Below, piece by piece: positions 8,165-16,226 of a stretch of DNA of 36,059 nucleotides. Source of the stretch: Muribaculaceae bacterium Isolate-104 (HZI) (GTDB taxonomy: Bacteria > Bacteroidota > Bacteroidia > Bacteroidales > Muribaculaceae); the NCBI GenBank assembly GCA_003762715.1, contig RIBJ01000046.1:1-36059 (forward strand), read 5' to 3'. A model generated the notes under the pieces. That model did not search any database. It saw only the letters and a list, made by a program, of their open reading frames with translations, and was not told the origin of the DNA. Position 1 is the first letter of the stretch; each line of letters starts with the position of its first letter. Position numbers and translations under genes: made by a program.

Positions 8165-8195
8165 TTTGCAGATTGAAAAATACTGCCTAACTTTG
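8165..8195 (+). promoter_or_regulatory. Full Bacteroidetes promoter for tRNA-Gln
   Basis: TTTG at 8165-8168, then 19 bases, then TAACTTTG at 8188-8195: an exact match to the TTTG-N19-TAnnTTTG promoter type. Transcription should start near 8202, about 24 nt ahead of the tRNA. Confidence 0.75.
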
Positions 8196-8225
8196 CACTC
8201 GTCAATCAGAGATATGACACTTGAT

Positions 8226-8296
8226 TGCCTTGTGGTGTAATGGTAGCACGTCGGATTCTGGTTCCGCCTGTGAGAGTTCGAATCTTTCCAAGGCAA
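8226..8296 (+). tRNA. tRNA-Gln (anticodon CUG)
   Basis: The acceptor stem TGCCTTG/CAAGGCA pairs fully, with the U1-A72 pair typical of tRNA-Gln, discriminator A at 8296 and no encoded CCA. D arm GTG...CAC; anticodon loop TTCTGGT with CTG at 8258-8260; T arm GAGAG-TTCGAAT-CTTTC with one G-U pair. The outermost anticodon-stem position (27-43) is a T-C mismatch; the other four pairs are good. It is flanked by a strong promoter and terminator. Confidence 0.93.
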
Positions 8297-8300
8297 CTTA

Positions 8301-8335
8301 AAAAGCAGCTTGATATTTTTCAGGCTGCTTTTTTT
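8301..8335 (+). terminator. Intrinsic terminator after tRNA-Gln
   Basis: Stem AAAAGCAGC (8301-8309) pairs with GCTGCTTTT (8324-8332), with the T run continuing to 8335. It follows the tRNA 3' end by four bases. Confidence 0.85.
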
Positions 8336-8351
8336 ATTCCGTCTTAATTGC

Positions 8352-8359
8352 TAAATTTG
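8352..8359 (+). promoter_or_regulatory. Bacteroidetes -7 element for fkp
   Basis: TAAATTTG matches TAnnTTTG. The GTG that could open the reading frame at 8359 is partly inside this box, so translation more likely starts at the ATG at 8377, about 12 nt after the expected transcription start. Confidence 0.5.
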
Positions 8360-8376
8360 TGAAAAATATAGAAACC

Positions 8377-11196
8377 ATGGCACAAAAATCCTCCGTTAAA
8401 AAGTTTCTGTCTCTGCCGCCCGATGCGGTAGGGCGTATTCACGACCTTGAAAATCTTGATGCTGACGATTACTTTTGCTCATGCGACCCGCCCGGAAGCA
8501 AACTCGGCTCCGGAGGCGGTACAACATGGATTCTTGACGAATGGGAGCGAAGCGGAGGTGAACCGGCGTGCAAAAAAATAATAATTCACGCAGGCGGACA
8601 GAGCCGGAGACTGCCGGCGTATGCTCCGGAAGGAAAAATATTCACGCCGGTGCCGGTGTTTCGCTGGAAGCGCGGGCAGAAACTGAGCCAGAACCTACTG
8701 TCGCTGCAGCTGCCGCTTTTTGAAAAGATTATGGACGCGGCTCCCGACTCGCTCACAACCCTTATTGCCAGCGGAGATGTCTACATCCGCACTGAAAAGC
8801 CGTTGCAGAACATTCCCCAGGCAGATGTAGTTTGCTACGGACAGTGGGTGGACGCATCTCTTGCCACACACCACGGAGTGTTTGTGAGCCATAGGGAAAC
8901 ACCTGAGCGTCTGGAGTTTATGTTACAGAAACCGTCGCTTGGCAAACTTGAGGAATTGTCTGACAAGTACCTATTCCTTATGGATATAGGCATTTGGCTG
9001 CTTAGCGAAAAAGCTATAAACATTTTGCGCAGACGCTCGCACAACGCCGACGACTCGCTGAAGTTTTATGACCTGTACAGCGATTTCGGCAGAGCGCTCG
9101 GAGATGCTCCGGTCATAGAGGATGAAGACATAAACTCGCTCACGGTGGCGATATTGCCGTTGCCCGGTGGCGAGTTCTACCACTTCGGCACAACCGGTGA
9201 GTTGCTTTCATCGACCCTTGCGTTGCAGAATCTTGTTGTTGACCAGCGCAAGATACTGCACCACCGCGTAAAGCCGAATCCCTCGCTGTTTGTACAGAAC
9301 GTAGAGATAGGCTACCGTCTGGGCGAAAATAACGAAAACGTATGGGTGGAAAACAGCAATGTCCCGGCATCATGGAATCTCAGCAGCCGGCATGTGATAA
9401 CCGGCGTGCCGCGAAATAACTGGGCTGTGACTCTGCCGTCAGGCGTGTGCGTGGACATAGTGCCGGTGGAAGAATCAGAATGGGCGCTGCGCCCTTATGG
9501 TTACGATGATGCCATGAGAGGTGCGCTTGACGATGATTCAACCCAATGGATGGGAATGCCGTACAAACAATGGGCTGCGCTGCATGGAGTAGAAGTGGAT
9601 TCCACTCAGACCGACATTCAGGCTGCGCCTATATTTCCCGTTGTCGGTTCGCTTGATGACCTCGGAGTGCTTTTGCGGTGGATGGTAAGCGAGCCGGAGC
9701 TTGAGCAAGGGGCGCGGATATATAGCCAGGCCCGCAAGATATCGGCTGACAATATATCTGCCATGGCAAACCTCGAGCGCCTTTATGCCCAACGGCGTGA
9801 GTTTATGAAACTCGACTGGACTCTGCTGTCAAAAAATTACGAACGAAGCATATTTTATCAGCTTGACCTTGATGACACGGCAGGCAGTTTCGTACACTTC
9901 GGTCTTCCCAAACCCGATAGCCTTCCCGAAACGGTGCCGGCAATGACGCGCATCCGCAACCTTATGCTCAGGTCGCGCATTGATGCGGGATACTTCAAAG
10001 ATTCGGCGGCAGAGGAAGCGGAGGCGTTTTCAATACTGCGCAATGAGATTCTCGGTGAAATAAGCGGCAATACCCCGAAGCCTGCGCTGAGTGTATTTGC
10101 CGACCAGATTGTGTGGGCGCGAAGCCCGGTGAGAATTGACCTTGCCGGAGGCTGGAGCGACACACCGCCTTATTCGTTGTATGCCGGCGGAAATGTTGTC
10201 AATATGGCCATTGAGCTTAACGGGCAACCGCCGCTGCAGGTGTATGTCAGACCATCTGTAAAAAAAGAAATTGTGTTGAGGTCGATAGACCTCGGAGCCG
10301 TTGAGACAGTGGAAGATTATGATTCGCTGTACCGGTTTGACAAAGTAGGCTCGCCATTCTCCATACCAAAGGCGGCTTTGGTTTTGTCGGGATTCTGTCG
10401 CGGGGCTACCTCTTCACTCGCGGCTCAGCTTGATGAGTTCGGTTCAGGACTTGAGATAACCTTGCTAAGCGCTATTCCGGCAGGTTCAGGACTCGGCACG
10501 AGTTCGATACTTGCTGCCACTGTGCTGGGAGCATTGTCAGACTTCTGCGGGCTTGCCTGGGATGAAAACGAGATTTGCAACCGCACCCTCGCGCTCGAAC
10601 AGCTGCTCACTACCGGAGGCGGCTGGCAGGATCAGTATGGCGGGGTGCTCGGCGGAGTGAAACTGCTCCAGACTGAGGAGGGCTATTCCCAGCGTCCGCT
10701 AGTGAGCTGGCTGCCGCAGCAGATATTCACATCGCCCGAATATGCGCAGTGTCACATGTTGTATTACACCGGACTTACCCGCACGGCAAAGGACATTCTG
10801 GCAGAAATAGTGCGCGGCATGTTCCTTAATAGCGGAAAACACATTGATCTGCTTGATGAAATGAAAGCCCATGCAATACAGACTGCAGAGGCAATACAGC
10901 GCAATCGCTTCGAGGAATACGGCAGAATGATTGCGCGGACATGGGCGCAGAACAAGGCTCTTGACTGCGGTACAGAACCGCCGGCGGTAGCAGAGATCGT
11001 GAAGCGAATATCGGACTATACTCTCGGCTACAAATTGCCGGGAGCCGGAGGCGGAGGCTACTTGTACATGGTGGCGAAAGACCCCGGCGCGGCGGCACGG
11101 ATAAGAGCCGAACTTGTCGCTAATCCGCCGAATGCAAAAGCAAGGTTTGTGGAGCTGTCGCTGTCCGATACCGGATTCAAGGTTTCCCGATCCTGA
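8377..11196 (+). CDS. fkp: Bifunctional fucokinase / GDP-fucose pyrophosphorylase Fkp
   Basis: 939 residues from ATG 8377, close to B. fragilis Fkp. It turns free L-fucose into GDP-L-fucose for fucosylated capsule and surface glycoproteins, a host-mimicry trait of gut Bacteroidales. The N-terminal half is a nucleotidyltransferase: LGSGGGTTW at 43-51 and HAGGQSRRLPAYAPEGK shortly after. The C-terminal third is a GHMP kinase: RIDLAGGWSDTPPYSLYAGG at about 584, the ATP-binding PAGSGLGTSS loop at about 700, and LPGAGGGGYLY near 888. All hallmark motifs look intact. Monocistronic between a tRNA terminator and a strong bidirectional terminator. Confidence 0.96.
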   Translation: MAQKSSVKKFLSLPPDAVGRIHDLENLDADDYFCSCDPPGSKLGSGGGTTWILDEWERSGGEPACKKIIIHAGGQSRRLPAYAPEGKIFTPVPVFRWKRGQKLSQNLLSLQLPLFEKIMDAAPDSLTTLIASGDVYIRTEKPLQNIPQADVVCYGQWVDASLATHHGVFVSHRETPERLEFMLQKPSLGKLEELSDKYLFLMDIGIWLLSEKAINILRRRSHNADDSLKFYDLYSDFGRALGDAPVIEDEDINSLTVAILPLPGGEFYHFGTTGELLSSTLALQNLVVDQRKILHHRVKPNPSLFVQNVEIGYRLGENNENVWVENSNVPASWNLSSRHVITGVPRNNWAVTLPSGVCVDIVPVEESEWALRPYGYDDAMRGALDDDSTQWMGMPYKQWAALHGVEVDSTQTDIQAAPIFPVVGSLDDLGVLLRWMVSEPELEQGARIYSQARKISADNISAMANLERLYAQRREFMKLDWTLLSKNYERSIFYQLDLDDTAGSFVHFGLPKPDSLPETVPAMTRIRNLMLRSRIDAGYFKDSAAEEAEAFSILRNEILGEISGNTPKPALSVFADQIVWARSPVRIDLAGGWSDTPPYSLYAGGNVVNMAIELNGQPPLQVYVRPSVKKEIVLRSIDLGAVETVEDYDSLYRFDKVGSPFSIPKAALVLSGFCRGATSSLAAQLDEFGSGLEITLLSAIPAGSGLGTSSILAATVLGALSDFCGLAWDENEICNRTLALEQLLTTGGGWQDQYGGVLGGVKLLQTEEGYSQRPLVSWLPQQIFTSPEYAQCHMLYYTGLTRTAKDILAEIVRGMFLNSGKHIDLLDEMKAHAIQTAEAIQRNRFEEYGRMIARTWAQNKALDCGTEPPAVAEIVKRISDYTLGYKLPGAGGGGYLYMVAKDPGAAARIRAELVANPPNAKARFVELSLSDTGFKVSRS

Positions 11197-11214
11197 CCGC
11201 TGTAACAGTATAAA

Positions 11215-11262
11215 AATGCCACCGGGTGAGAATGTATTCAACACCCGGTGGCATTATTTTTT
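11215..11262. terminator. Terminator between convergent fkp and M18 aminopeptidase
   Basis: Perfect 14-bp stem AATGCCACCGGGTG (11215-11228) / CACCCGGTGGCATT (11242-11255), followed on the plus strand by ATTTTTT. It lies between convergent genes and could stop both transcripts, although the clear T run favours the plus direction. Confidence 0.88.
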
Positions 11263-11280
11263 GCGGAATTGTGTGTATAA

Positions 11281-12579
11281 TCAGCAGTTGTAAAATTCGG
11301 TGAAAGCGCGTATTATGTAGTCATGGTCGGCTACGGATGCTGTTTCACGTACTGAGTGCATAGCCCATATTGCAGCGCCCATGTCAACACCGCGCAGGTC
11401 AATCTGCGAAGTCAGTATGTTGCCGAGAGTGGAGCCGCCTGCCACATCGCTGTGGTTTACAAAATACTGGTATGGCACTCCGGCGCGTTCGCATATTGTG
11501 CGGAACACTGCAGCACTGTCGGCATCGGTCATGTACTTGCAGTTGGCATTTATTTTTATTGCCGGGCCGTTTCCGGGAATAGGATGGTTTGTAGGGTCCT
11601 GTTTCTCCGGGTAGTTTGGGTGCAGGGCATGGGCATTGTCGGCGGAAATCATGAAAGATTTTGCAATAGCTCTCATGTATGTTTCCTCATTGCCTCCGAG
11701 TGCGGTGTTCACACGCCTCAGTATGTGGTCGAGAACCGGAGATGCCGCTCCCTGTTTGGTGCCGCTTCCTGTTTCCTCGTTATCGAAAATAGCCATCACG
11801 CGGGTCATTGACATATTGTCGCTGTCTAAAAGCGCAGTCATGGCGGCATGAACCATGCTCAGGTCATCAAGGCGCCCCGAAGTAATGAATTCGCCGTGCA
11901 GTCCGACGCGGCAAGCGGGCGTGGTGTCGTACAGGCTGAGGTCGTAGTCAAGAATTTCATCTTTCTCCACTCCCAGCTCGTCGGATATGAGCGTGAGTAT
12001 TATGTTTTTGTCATCTGAAGCGCTGTGATCAAGGGCGATGACGGGCAGCATGTCTTTCTGTTTTGACAGAGGATTGCCGTCGTTGACAGCGCGGTTGAAA
12101 TGAATGGCAAGGTGAGGTATGGTGAGTAGCGGGCGGTCAAATCTGATAAGCCTGCTTACCGGATTCAGCGGGTCTTCGCCGCGCAGTATCACTCTGCCTG
12201 CAAGTGACAGCGGACGGTCAAACCAAGTGTATAGAATCGGACCGCCATACACTTCGGTGTTGAGCTTCACCACACCGCCTTCGCACACCATCTCGCAATG
12301 TGGTTTCACTCTGAAACATGGCGAGTCGCTGTGGGCTGAGATGATTTTGAAACCGCTGTCGGGCCCGTCATCACCTGCCACAAAGGCAAATATGGCAGAG
12401 TCGTTTTTGGTCATGTAGTAGCGACCGCCGGGTTCTATGTCCCATGACTCTTTCGGGTCAAGGCGCGTGAAGCCTTCCTCCTCAAGACGGCGGCGCACAG
12501 TGTCTGCCGCGAAAAAGTTTACAACGGAGCGGTCGAGAAACCGCATCAGGTCTCTTGCGTGGTTATCGGTTTTCTGCAT
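11281..12579 (-). CDS. M18 family aminopeptidase
   Basis: 432 residues, normal for M18 (aspartyl-aminopeptidase-like) dinuclear-zinc enzymes that trim N-terminal residues from peptides in the cytoplasm. Visible motifs: ISAHSDSPCFRVKP near residue 100 with the first metal His, FDNEETGSGTKQGA near 265 with the catalytic and metal acidic residues, and HSVRETASVADH near the C-terminus with the last metal His. Its start lies 11 bases after the DUF5063 stop, making it the last gene of the yicC-gmk-nadD-DUF5063 operon. Substrate preference cannot be read from sequence. Confidence 0.92.
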   Translation of the reverse strand: MQKTDNHARDLMRFLDRSVVNFFAADTVRRRLEEEGFTRLDPKESWDIEPGGRYYMTKNDSAIFAFVAGDDGPDSGFKIISAHSDSPCFRVKPHCEMVCEGGVVKLNTEVYGGPILYTWFDRPLSLAGRVILRGEDPLNPVSRLIRFDRPLLTIPHLAIHFNRAVNDGNPLSKQKDMLPVIALDHSASDDKNIILTLISDELGVEKDEILDYDLSLYDTTPACRVGLHGEFITSGRLDDLSMVHAAMTALLDSDNMSMTRVMAIFDNEETGSGTKQGAASPVLDHILRRVNTALGGNEETYMRAIAKSFMISADNAHALHPNYPEKQDPTNHPIPGNGPAIKINANCKYMTDADSAAVFRTICERAGVPYQYFVNHSDVAGGSTLGNILTSQIDLRGVDMGAAIWAMHSVRETASVADHDYIIRAFTEFYNC

Positions 12580-12590
12580 GGTGGTGTGGG

Positions 12591-13115
12591 TTAAATGTCT
12601 TCATCCGGGTTGTGGTGCGCAGCGTTGAGGGGTCTCATCACATTGCATAGCACCCGGCTCCAATAGTTGTCAAAATCCTCTTTTACTGCTGCGAGCGCGG
12701 CGGCAATGGTGTCAGTAGGCGCCTCCCGGATTGTCTCCACAAAATTGTATAGCACCTGAAATATGTCGGCGATGCCTTCTGCGACACTTGCCGCTATAGG
12801 GGTGTCGGAGTATTTCATATCCTCCTCGAACACTTCAAGATACGTGTCTGACGCCCCCATGACGGTTTCCACGGCTCTGCGAACGCTTTCATAAGAATCT
12901 TCGTCAAGCGCGGAGTCGATATATGCCTCCTCGGTCAAGTCAGCATCTGTTTTCAGGTCGTTTGCGCTAATGTATATGCGGGGCAGGAGTCTGACCATAT
13001 TTGCCACAAAATCGGTTTTGTCGCTCTGCATCGCGTTTTCCGCAGCCGAGCAGTATTCATTGCACATGGCAATGAATGCCAGGTCGTTATTTGTCAGTGA
13101 TGTCGTAGTTTGCAT
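12591..13115 (-). CDS. DUF5063 domain-containing protein
   Basis: 174 residues from the ATG at 13115 (an in-frame upstream start at 13145 is possible but lies deeper in nadD). The protein is acidic, helical and soluble, with no signal or membrane segment. It resembles the DUF5063 family found in Bacteroidetes; the function is unknown. Its start overlaps the 3' end of nadD by about 29 bases and it is followed closely by the M18 aminopeptidase, so it is translated as part of a compact operon. Confidence 0.75.
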   Translation of the reverse strand: MQTTTSLTNNDLAFIAMCNEYCSAAENAMQSDKTDFVANMVRLLPRIYISANDLKTDADLTEEAYIDSALDEDSYESVRRAVETVMGASDTYLEVFEEDMKYSDTPIAASVAEGIADIFQVLYNFVETIREAPTDTIAAALAAVKEDFDNYWSRVLCNVMRPLNAAHHNPDEDI

Positions 13116-13701
13116 GATTGTTTTTATAAAGTCTGTTGGCGGCAATGTAGTCTGCTACATCGTCGGGCACGAAATAACTCACATCCTTACCCTCTCTTAC
13201 CGCTTTGCGCACAAATGTGCTTGATATGTCCACACACGGAGCCGGGACGAGAGCCACCCCTTCGGGCAATTCCGCAGGGTTTACTTCGTAGCCTGGGCGG
13301 GGATAGATTATGACCCCGTACTCGGATATGATACGGCTGTAGTCTTTCCACCCGCTGAAACCTTTCCAGCTGTCACTTCCTATGATACATTTGAAGTGGG
13401 TGTCCGGGTGTCTGGCACTGAGTGCGTCAAGAGTGTCGATTGTATAGGAGGGCACAGGCATCGACAGCTGTTCGTCGCATATTCCGAGTATATCATTGCC
13501 TTCCACTGCAATGCGCAGCATCTCTTCACGCGCTTCGGCATCAATCAGCTCGGGGTCTTTTGCCTTGAACGGATTAAGGGGCGAAAGCATGAGCCACACC
13601 TCGTCTACTTCACTCCACTGGGCTATGTATGACGCCACAATCAAGTGTCCGGTATGTACCGGATTGAAGGAGCCGCCGTATATGCCTACAGTCTTGGTCA
13701 C
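13087..13701 (-). CDS. nadD: Nicotinate-nucleotide adenylyltransferase NadD
   Basis: 204 residues, usual length. It adenylates nicotinate mononucleotide to deamido-NAD in the NAD biosynthesis pathway. The nucleotidyltransferase signature GGSFNPVHTGHL is at 9-20, with the HTGH motif intact. IIGSDSWKGFSGWKDY around 115-130 and the second substrate motif ISSTFVR near 165 are also present. It starts 11 bases after gmk and overlaps the DUF5063 gene, in the order yicC - gmk - nadD - DUF5063 - aminopeptidase. Confidence 0.95.
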   Translation of the reverse strand: MTKTVGIYGGSFNPVHTGHLIVASYIAQWSEVDEVWLMLSPLNPFKAKDPELIDAEAREEMLRIAVEGNDILGICDEQLSMPVPSYTIDTLDALSARHPDTHFKCIIGSDSWKGFSGWKDYSRIISEYGVIIYPRPGYEVNPAELPEGVALVPAPCVDISSTFVRKAVREGKDVSYFVPDDVADYIAANRLYKNNHANYDITDK

Positions 13702-13712
13702 GGACGGTCGGG

Positions 13713-14294
13713 TTATTGTCTTATGAATTCCTTGATTATTGAATCGGTAAGGGCTATGGCTGTGTCAAGGTTGTCGTTTATGACACATTTGTCGTAGTCG
13801 TCGGCGAATCCGAGTTCGAATTCTGCCTTGCCTACACGCTGCGCTATAGCCTCGGGGGTGTCTGTGCCGCGCTTTTCAAGACGGCGGCGAAGCTCGTCTA
13901 CCGACGGTGGCATGATAAACAGGCTGAGTGCCTTGTCGCCAAACATTTTCTTAACTCTGACTCCGCCTTTGACATCAATGTCAAGAATCACATTGTGCCC
14001 CTCTGCGCATCTGCGCTCTACTTCGCTGCGCAGAGTGCCGTAAAAACGCCCGGGATACACCTCCTCGTACTCCACAAAAGCATCTGCGGCTATCGCGTCG
14101 CGAAATTCCTGCTCGGTCATGAAAAAATAGTGCTTCCCGTTGATTTCTCCCTCGCGTGGCGGGCGGCTTGTTGCCGATACGGAAAATTCCATGTCAATTT
14201 CGCCTCGGCGAAGCAGCTCGTTTATTATTGTAGACTTTCCGCAGCCCGAAGGGGCGCTGATAATAATGATTTTTCCGGGTTTGAGTGTGGTCAT
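13713..14294 (-). CDS. gmk: Guanylate kinase
   Basis: 193 residues. It phosphorylates GMP to GDP with ATP, essential for guanine nucleotide pools. The P-loop SAPSGCGKST is at about 13-22. The GMP-binding region has the SATSRPPREGEINGKHYFF block at about 40-58 and the DIDVKGGVRVKK segment near 100. The lid and C-terminal helices look complete. Located 26 bases downstream of yicC, an arrangement common in many bacteria. Confidence 0.96.
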   Translation of the reverse strand: MTTLKPGKIIIISAPSGCGKSTIINELLRRGEIDMEFSVSATSRPPREGEINGKHYFFMTEQEFRDAIAADAFVEYEEVYPGRFYGTLRSEVERRCAEGHNVILDIDVKGGVRVKKMFGDKALSLFIMPPSVDELRRRLEKRGTDTPEAIAQRVGKAEFELGFADDYDKCVINDNLDTAIALTDSIIKEFIRQ

Positions 14295-14320
14295 GTATAT
14301 TTATGTTGTTGGTTGACTGG

Positions 14321-15196
14321 CTACATTACATTAAGAACCTGCTCCTTTATCTGTTCGAGCTCGTCTTTCATGCGCACAACAAGTTTCTGCAGCTCGGCAT
14401 GATTGCTTTTGGAGCCGAGGGTGTTGATTTCCCTGCCTATCTCCTGACTGATGAATCCGAGTTTCTTGCCTTGTCCCTGTGGCTGTGCCATTGTTTCGGT
14501 AAAATAGCTCAGGTGCTGTGCCAGGCGTTGTTTCTCTTCATTTATATCAAGTTTCTCGATATAGAAAATCATCTCCTGTTCAAGCCTGCCGTTGTCGTAG
14601 TCAACTCCGGGTATTTTGCCGATGTTGTCTTCTATACGGGCGCGAATCTTTGCCACTCGCTCGGCTTCGTGACGCGGCACCTCCTCAAGCAGTCCGGCGA
14701 TATTTGAAATTCTCCGGCAAAAAAAGTCCTCCAGTTTTTCGCCTTCGCTGCGACGATGCTTCATAAGAGCCTGTGTAGCCTGGTCGGCTGCAAGCATAAG
14801 GGCATCAATCTCATTGTCGGCGGCTTCTTCCACGGTGTCGGTTTTCAGCACATCCGGCAGTCGCATCAGAACAGAGTACCAGTCGGCAGGTTCCGGAATG
14901 CCGAGCGCTGCCGAAAGCTCTTTGATGCGTTCTTTGTATGTTGCAAGCGCTACGGCATTGAACTGGGCAGATGCGTCGGTTCTGGCGTTTTCTACATATA
15001 TTATCACCTCAACCTTGCCTCTTTCGAGAACCTTGCCTATGCGCGCACGCAATTCAAGCTCATGTTCTCGGTATGCCGCGGGCACGCGCACATTCATGTC
15101 AAGCTGCTTGCTGTTGAGCGATTTGATTTCGCACGTTATTTTTTTGTTTTCAACTTCGACAACCGATTTGCCGAAGCCGGTCATTGATAATAGCAT
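14321..15196 (-). CDS. yicC: YicC family endoribonuclease-like protein
   Basis: 291 residues, full YicC length. The N-terminus MLLSMTGFGKS is the diagnostic start and fixes the start codon. The C-terminal DUF1732-type part (about 205-291) has GRLEQEMIFYIEKLDINEE and a REINTLGSKSNHAELQ segment, which are the conserved acidic/His positions of the family. E. coli YicC has been implicated in small-RNA turnover. First gene of a five-gene operon, with a promoter at 15219-15226 on the minus strand. Confidence 0.92.
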   Translation of the reverse strand: MLLSMTGFGKSVVEVENKKITCEIKSLNSKQLDMNVRVPAAYREHELELRARIGKVLERGKVEVIIYVENARTDASAQFNAVALATYKERIKELSAALGIPEPADWYSVLMRLPDVLKTDTVEEAADNEIDALMLAADQATQALMKHRRSEGEKLEDFFCRRISNIAGLLEEVPRHEAERVAKIRARIEDNIGKIPGVDYDNGRLEQEMIFYIEKLDINEEKQRLAQHLSYFTETMAQPQGQGKKLGFISQEIGREINTLGSKSNHAELQKLVVRMKDELEQIKEQVLNVM

Positions 15197-15218
15197 GGAA
15201 TAGATTTTTTTATTGGTA

Positions 15219-15226
15219 CAAATGTA
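15219..15226 (-). promoter_or_regulatory. Bacteroidetes -7 element for yicC operon
   Basis: On the minus strand this reads TACATTTG, a TAnnTTTG match 23 nt upstream of the yicC ATG. It is divergent from the tsaB element 22 bp away; no clear TTTG was found at -33. Confidence 0.5.
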
Positions 15227-15247
15227 CGATATAAGAGTGAAAAATCA

Positions 15248-15255
15248 TAACTTTG
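15248..15255 (+). promoter_or_regulatory. Bacteroidetes -7 element for tsaB
   Basis: TAACTTTG matches TAnnTTTG, 18 nt before the tsaB ATG, so the 5' leader would be very short. Confidence 0.5.
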
Positions 15256-15273
15256 TTAGCAAATTAAACATGT

Positions 15274-15984
15274 ATGGCAGTTATTCTTAATATAGATACC
15301 TCGACAGATGTTTGCTCGACAGCTCTTACAGCTGAAGGGGCTGTTCTTGTTCACCGTGAGGATTTTTCAGGACGAAACCATGCCGCTCTGCTGAGCGGTT
15401 TTATAAAAGATTGCCTTGACAGGGCTGCCGAACTGGAGCTGAAACTCGATGCAGTGGCGGTGTCCATGGGTCCTGGTAGCTACACTGGATTGCGCATAGG
15501 GCTCAGCGAGGCAAAGGGGCTTGCTTTCGCTCTCGGCATTCCGCTTATCGGCATTGACACTTTGAAGCTGCTCGCTGTGAGTGTGATGTTTTCAGGAGTG
15601 GATTTGCCCGATAACGCTTTGTTCGCGCCGATGATTGACGCGCGCCGCATGGAGGTGTTCACTGCTGTATACGACATGGCTCTGAATCCGCTCATGGAGC
15701 CGCAGCCGCTTATTCTTGAGTCTGACAGCTACAACCGGTTTGCCGATCACGGCACTCTGGTGTTTTTTGGCAACGGCAGCGACAAGGCCCGCAACGCGCT
15801 TGCATGTCCTGACGCTGTTTTTGTGCCAGATGTAAAGCCTGTGGCGGTAGACATGCTTGCTTTGTCGGAGCTTGCGTGGAGCAAACGCGAGTTTATAGAC
15901 ATCGCTTACTCAACACCCTGGTATCGCAAGGAGTTCCAGACAACAAAACCTAAGAGTATGTTTGAATTTAACACGAAGATATAA
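15274..15984 (+). CDS. tsaB: tRNA t6A37 modification protein TsaB
   Basis: 236 residues, an ASKHA-fold protein that partners TsaD and TsaE in making N6-threonylcarbamoyladenosine in ANN-decoding tRNAs. The opening NIDTSTDVCSTALT is the phosphate-1 strand; GRNHAALLSGFI and SMGPGSYTGLRIGLSEAKGLA at about 68-88 are family-typical. The last residues, SMFEFNTKI plus stop, are encoded by the left arm of an inverted-repeat element (15951-16140), so the natural C-terminus seems to have been replaced or extended by an insertion. The protein core is intact and should work. Confidence 0.93.
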   Translation: MAVILNIDTSTDVCSTALTAEGAVLVHREDFSGRNHAALLSGFIKDCLDRAAELELKLDAVAVSMGPGSYTGLRIGLSEAKGLAFALGIPLIGIDTLKLLAVSVMFSGVDLPDNALFAPMIDARRMEVFTAVYDMALNPLMEPQPLILESDSYNRFADHGTLVFFGNGSDKARNALACPDAVFVPDVKPVAVDMLALSELAWSKREFIDIAYSTPWYRKEFQTTKPKSMFEFNTKI

Positions 15985-16140
15985 TTTTGGATTTCTTTCT
16001 ATCCCCTCAAAGGTCTTTTCGGGCGATTTCCGTCAAGTTTCATCGGTCACGATGCCCGCATCGCTCCCTCCTCAACTCACACAAATCTCTCCGAAAAATC
16101 CTCTTTGAGTGAACAGAAGTGAAATTCAAACATACTCTAA
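15951..16140. mobile_element. MITE-like inverted-repeat element at the tsaB 3' end
   Basis: Perfect 16-bp terminal inverted repeats, GAGTATGTTTGAATTT (15954-15969) and its complement (16122-16137), each bordered outside by TAA (15951-15953 and 16138-16140), like a 3-bp target duplication. Inside is a second, imperfect inverted repeat (16006-16029 against 16083-16109) and a central hairpin CGATGC-CC-GCATCG (16050-16063). There is no ORF of note inside. The size (184 bp between TAAs), lack of coding capacity and nested symmetry suggest a non-autonomous miniature element or palindromic repeat family. The left arm supplies the tsaB stop region. Confidence 0.5.
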
Positions 16141-16162
16141 GAATAAAGTTCTCTGATAGCAC

Positions 16163-16214
16163 AGCAACAACAGCGGCGGGCGCTTATCTGTAAGCGCCCG
16201 CCGCTGTTGTTGCT
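16163..16214. terminator. 24-bp perfect hairpin between convergent tsaB and TM2 gene
   Basis: AGCAACAACAGCGGCGGGCG... (from 16163) pairs base for base with the segment ending 16214, leaving a TCTG loop at 16187-16190. The stem is long and GC-rich in the middle. Neither side has a true T run, so it may be a bidirectional terminator or mRNA-end stabiliser for the two convergent transcripts. Confidence 0.6.
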
Positions 16215-16226
16215 TGCCGACTTGGG

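Noticed and set aside
8359-8376. GTG start for fkp giving six more residues
   Set aside because: The GTG overlaps the TAAATTTG promoter box, so it cannot be in the transcript; ATG 8377 fits better.
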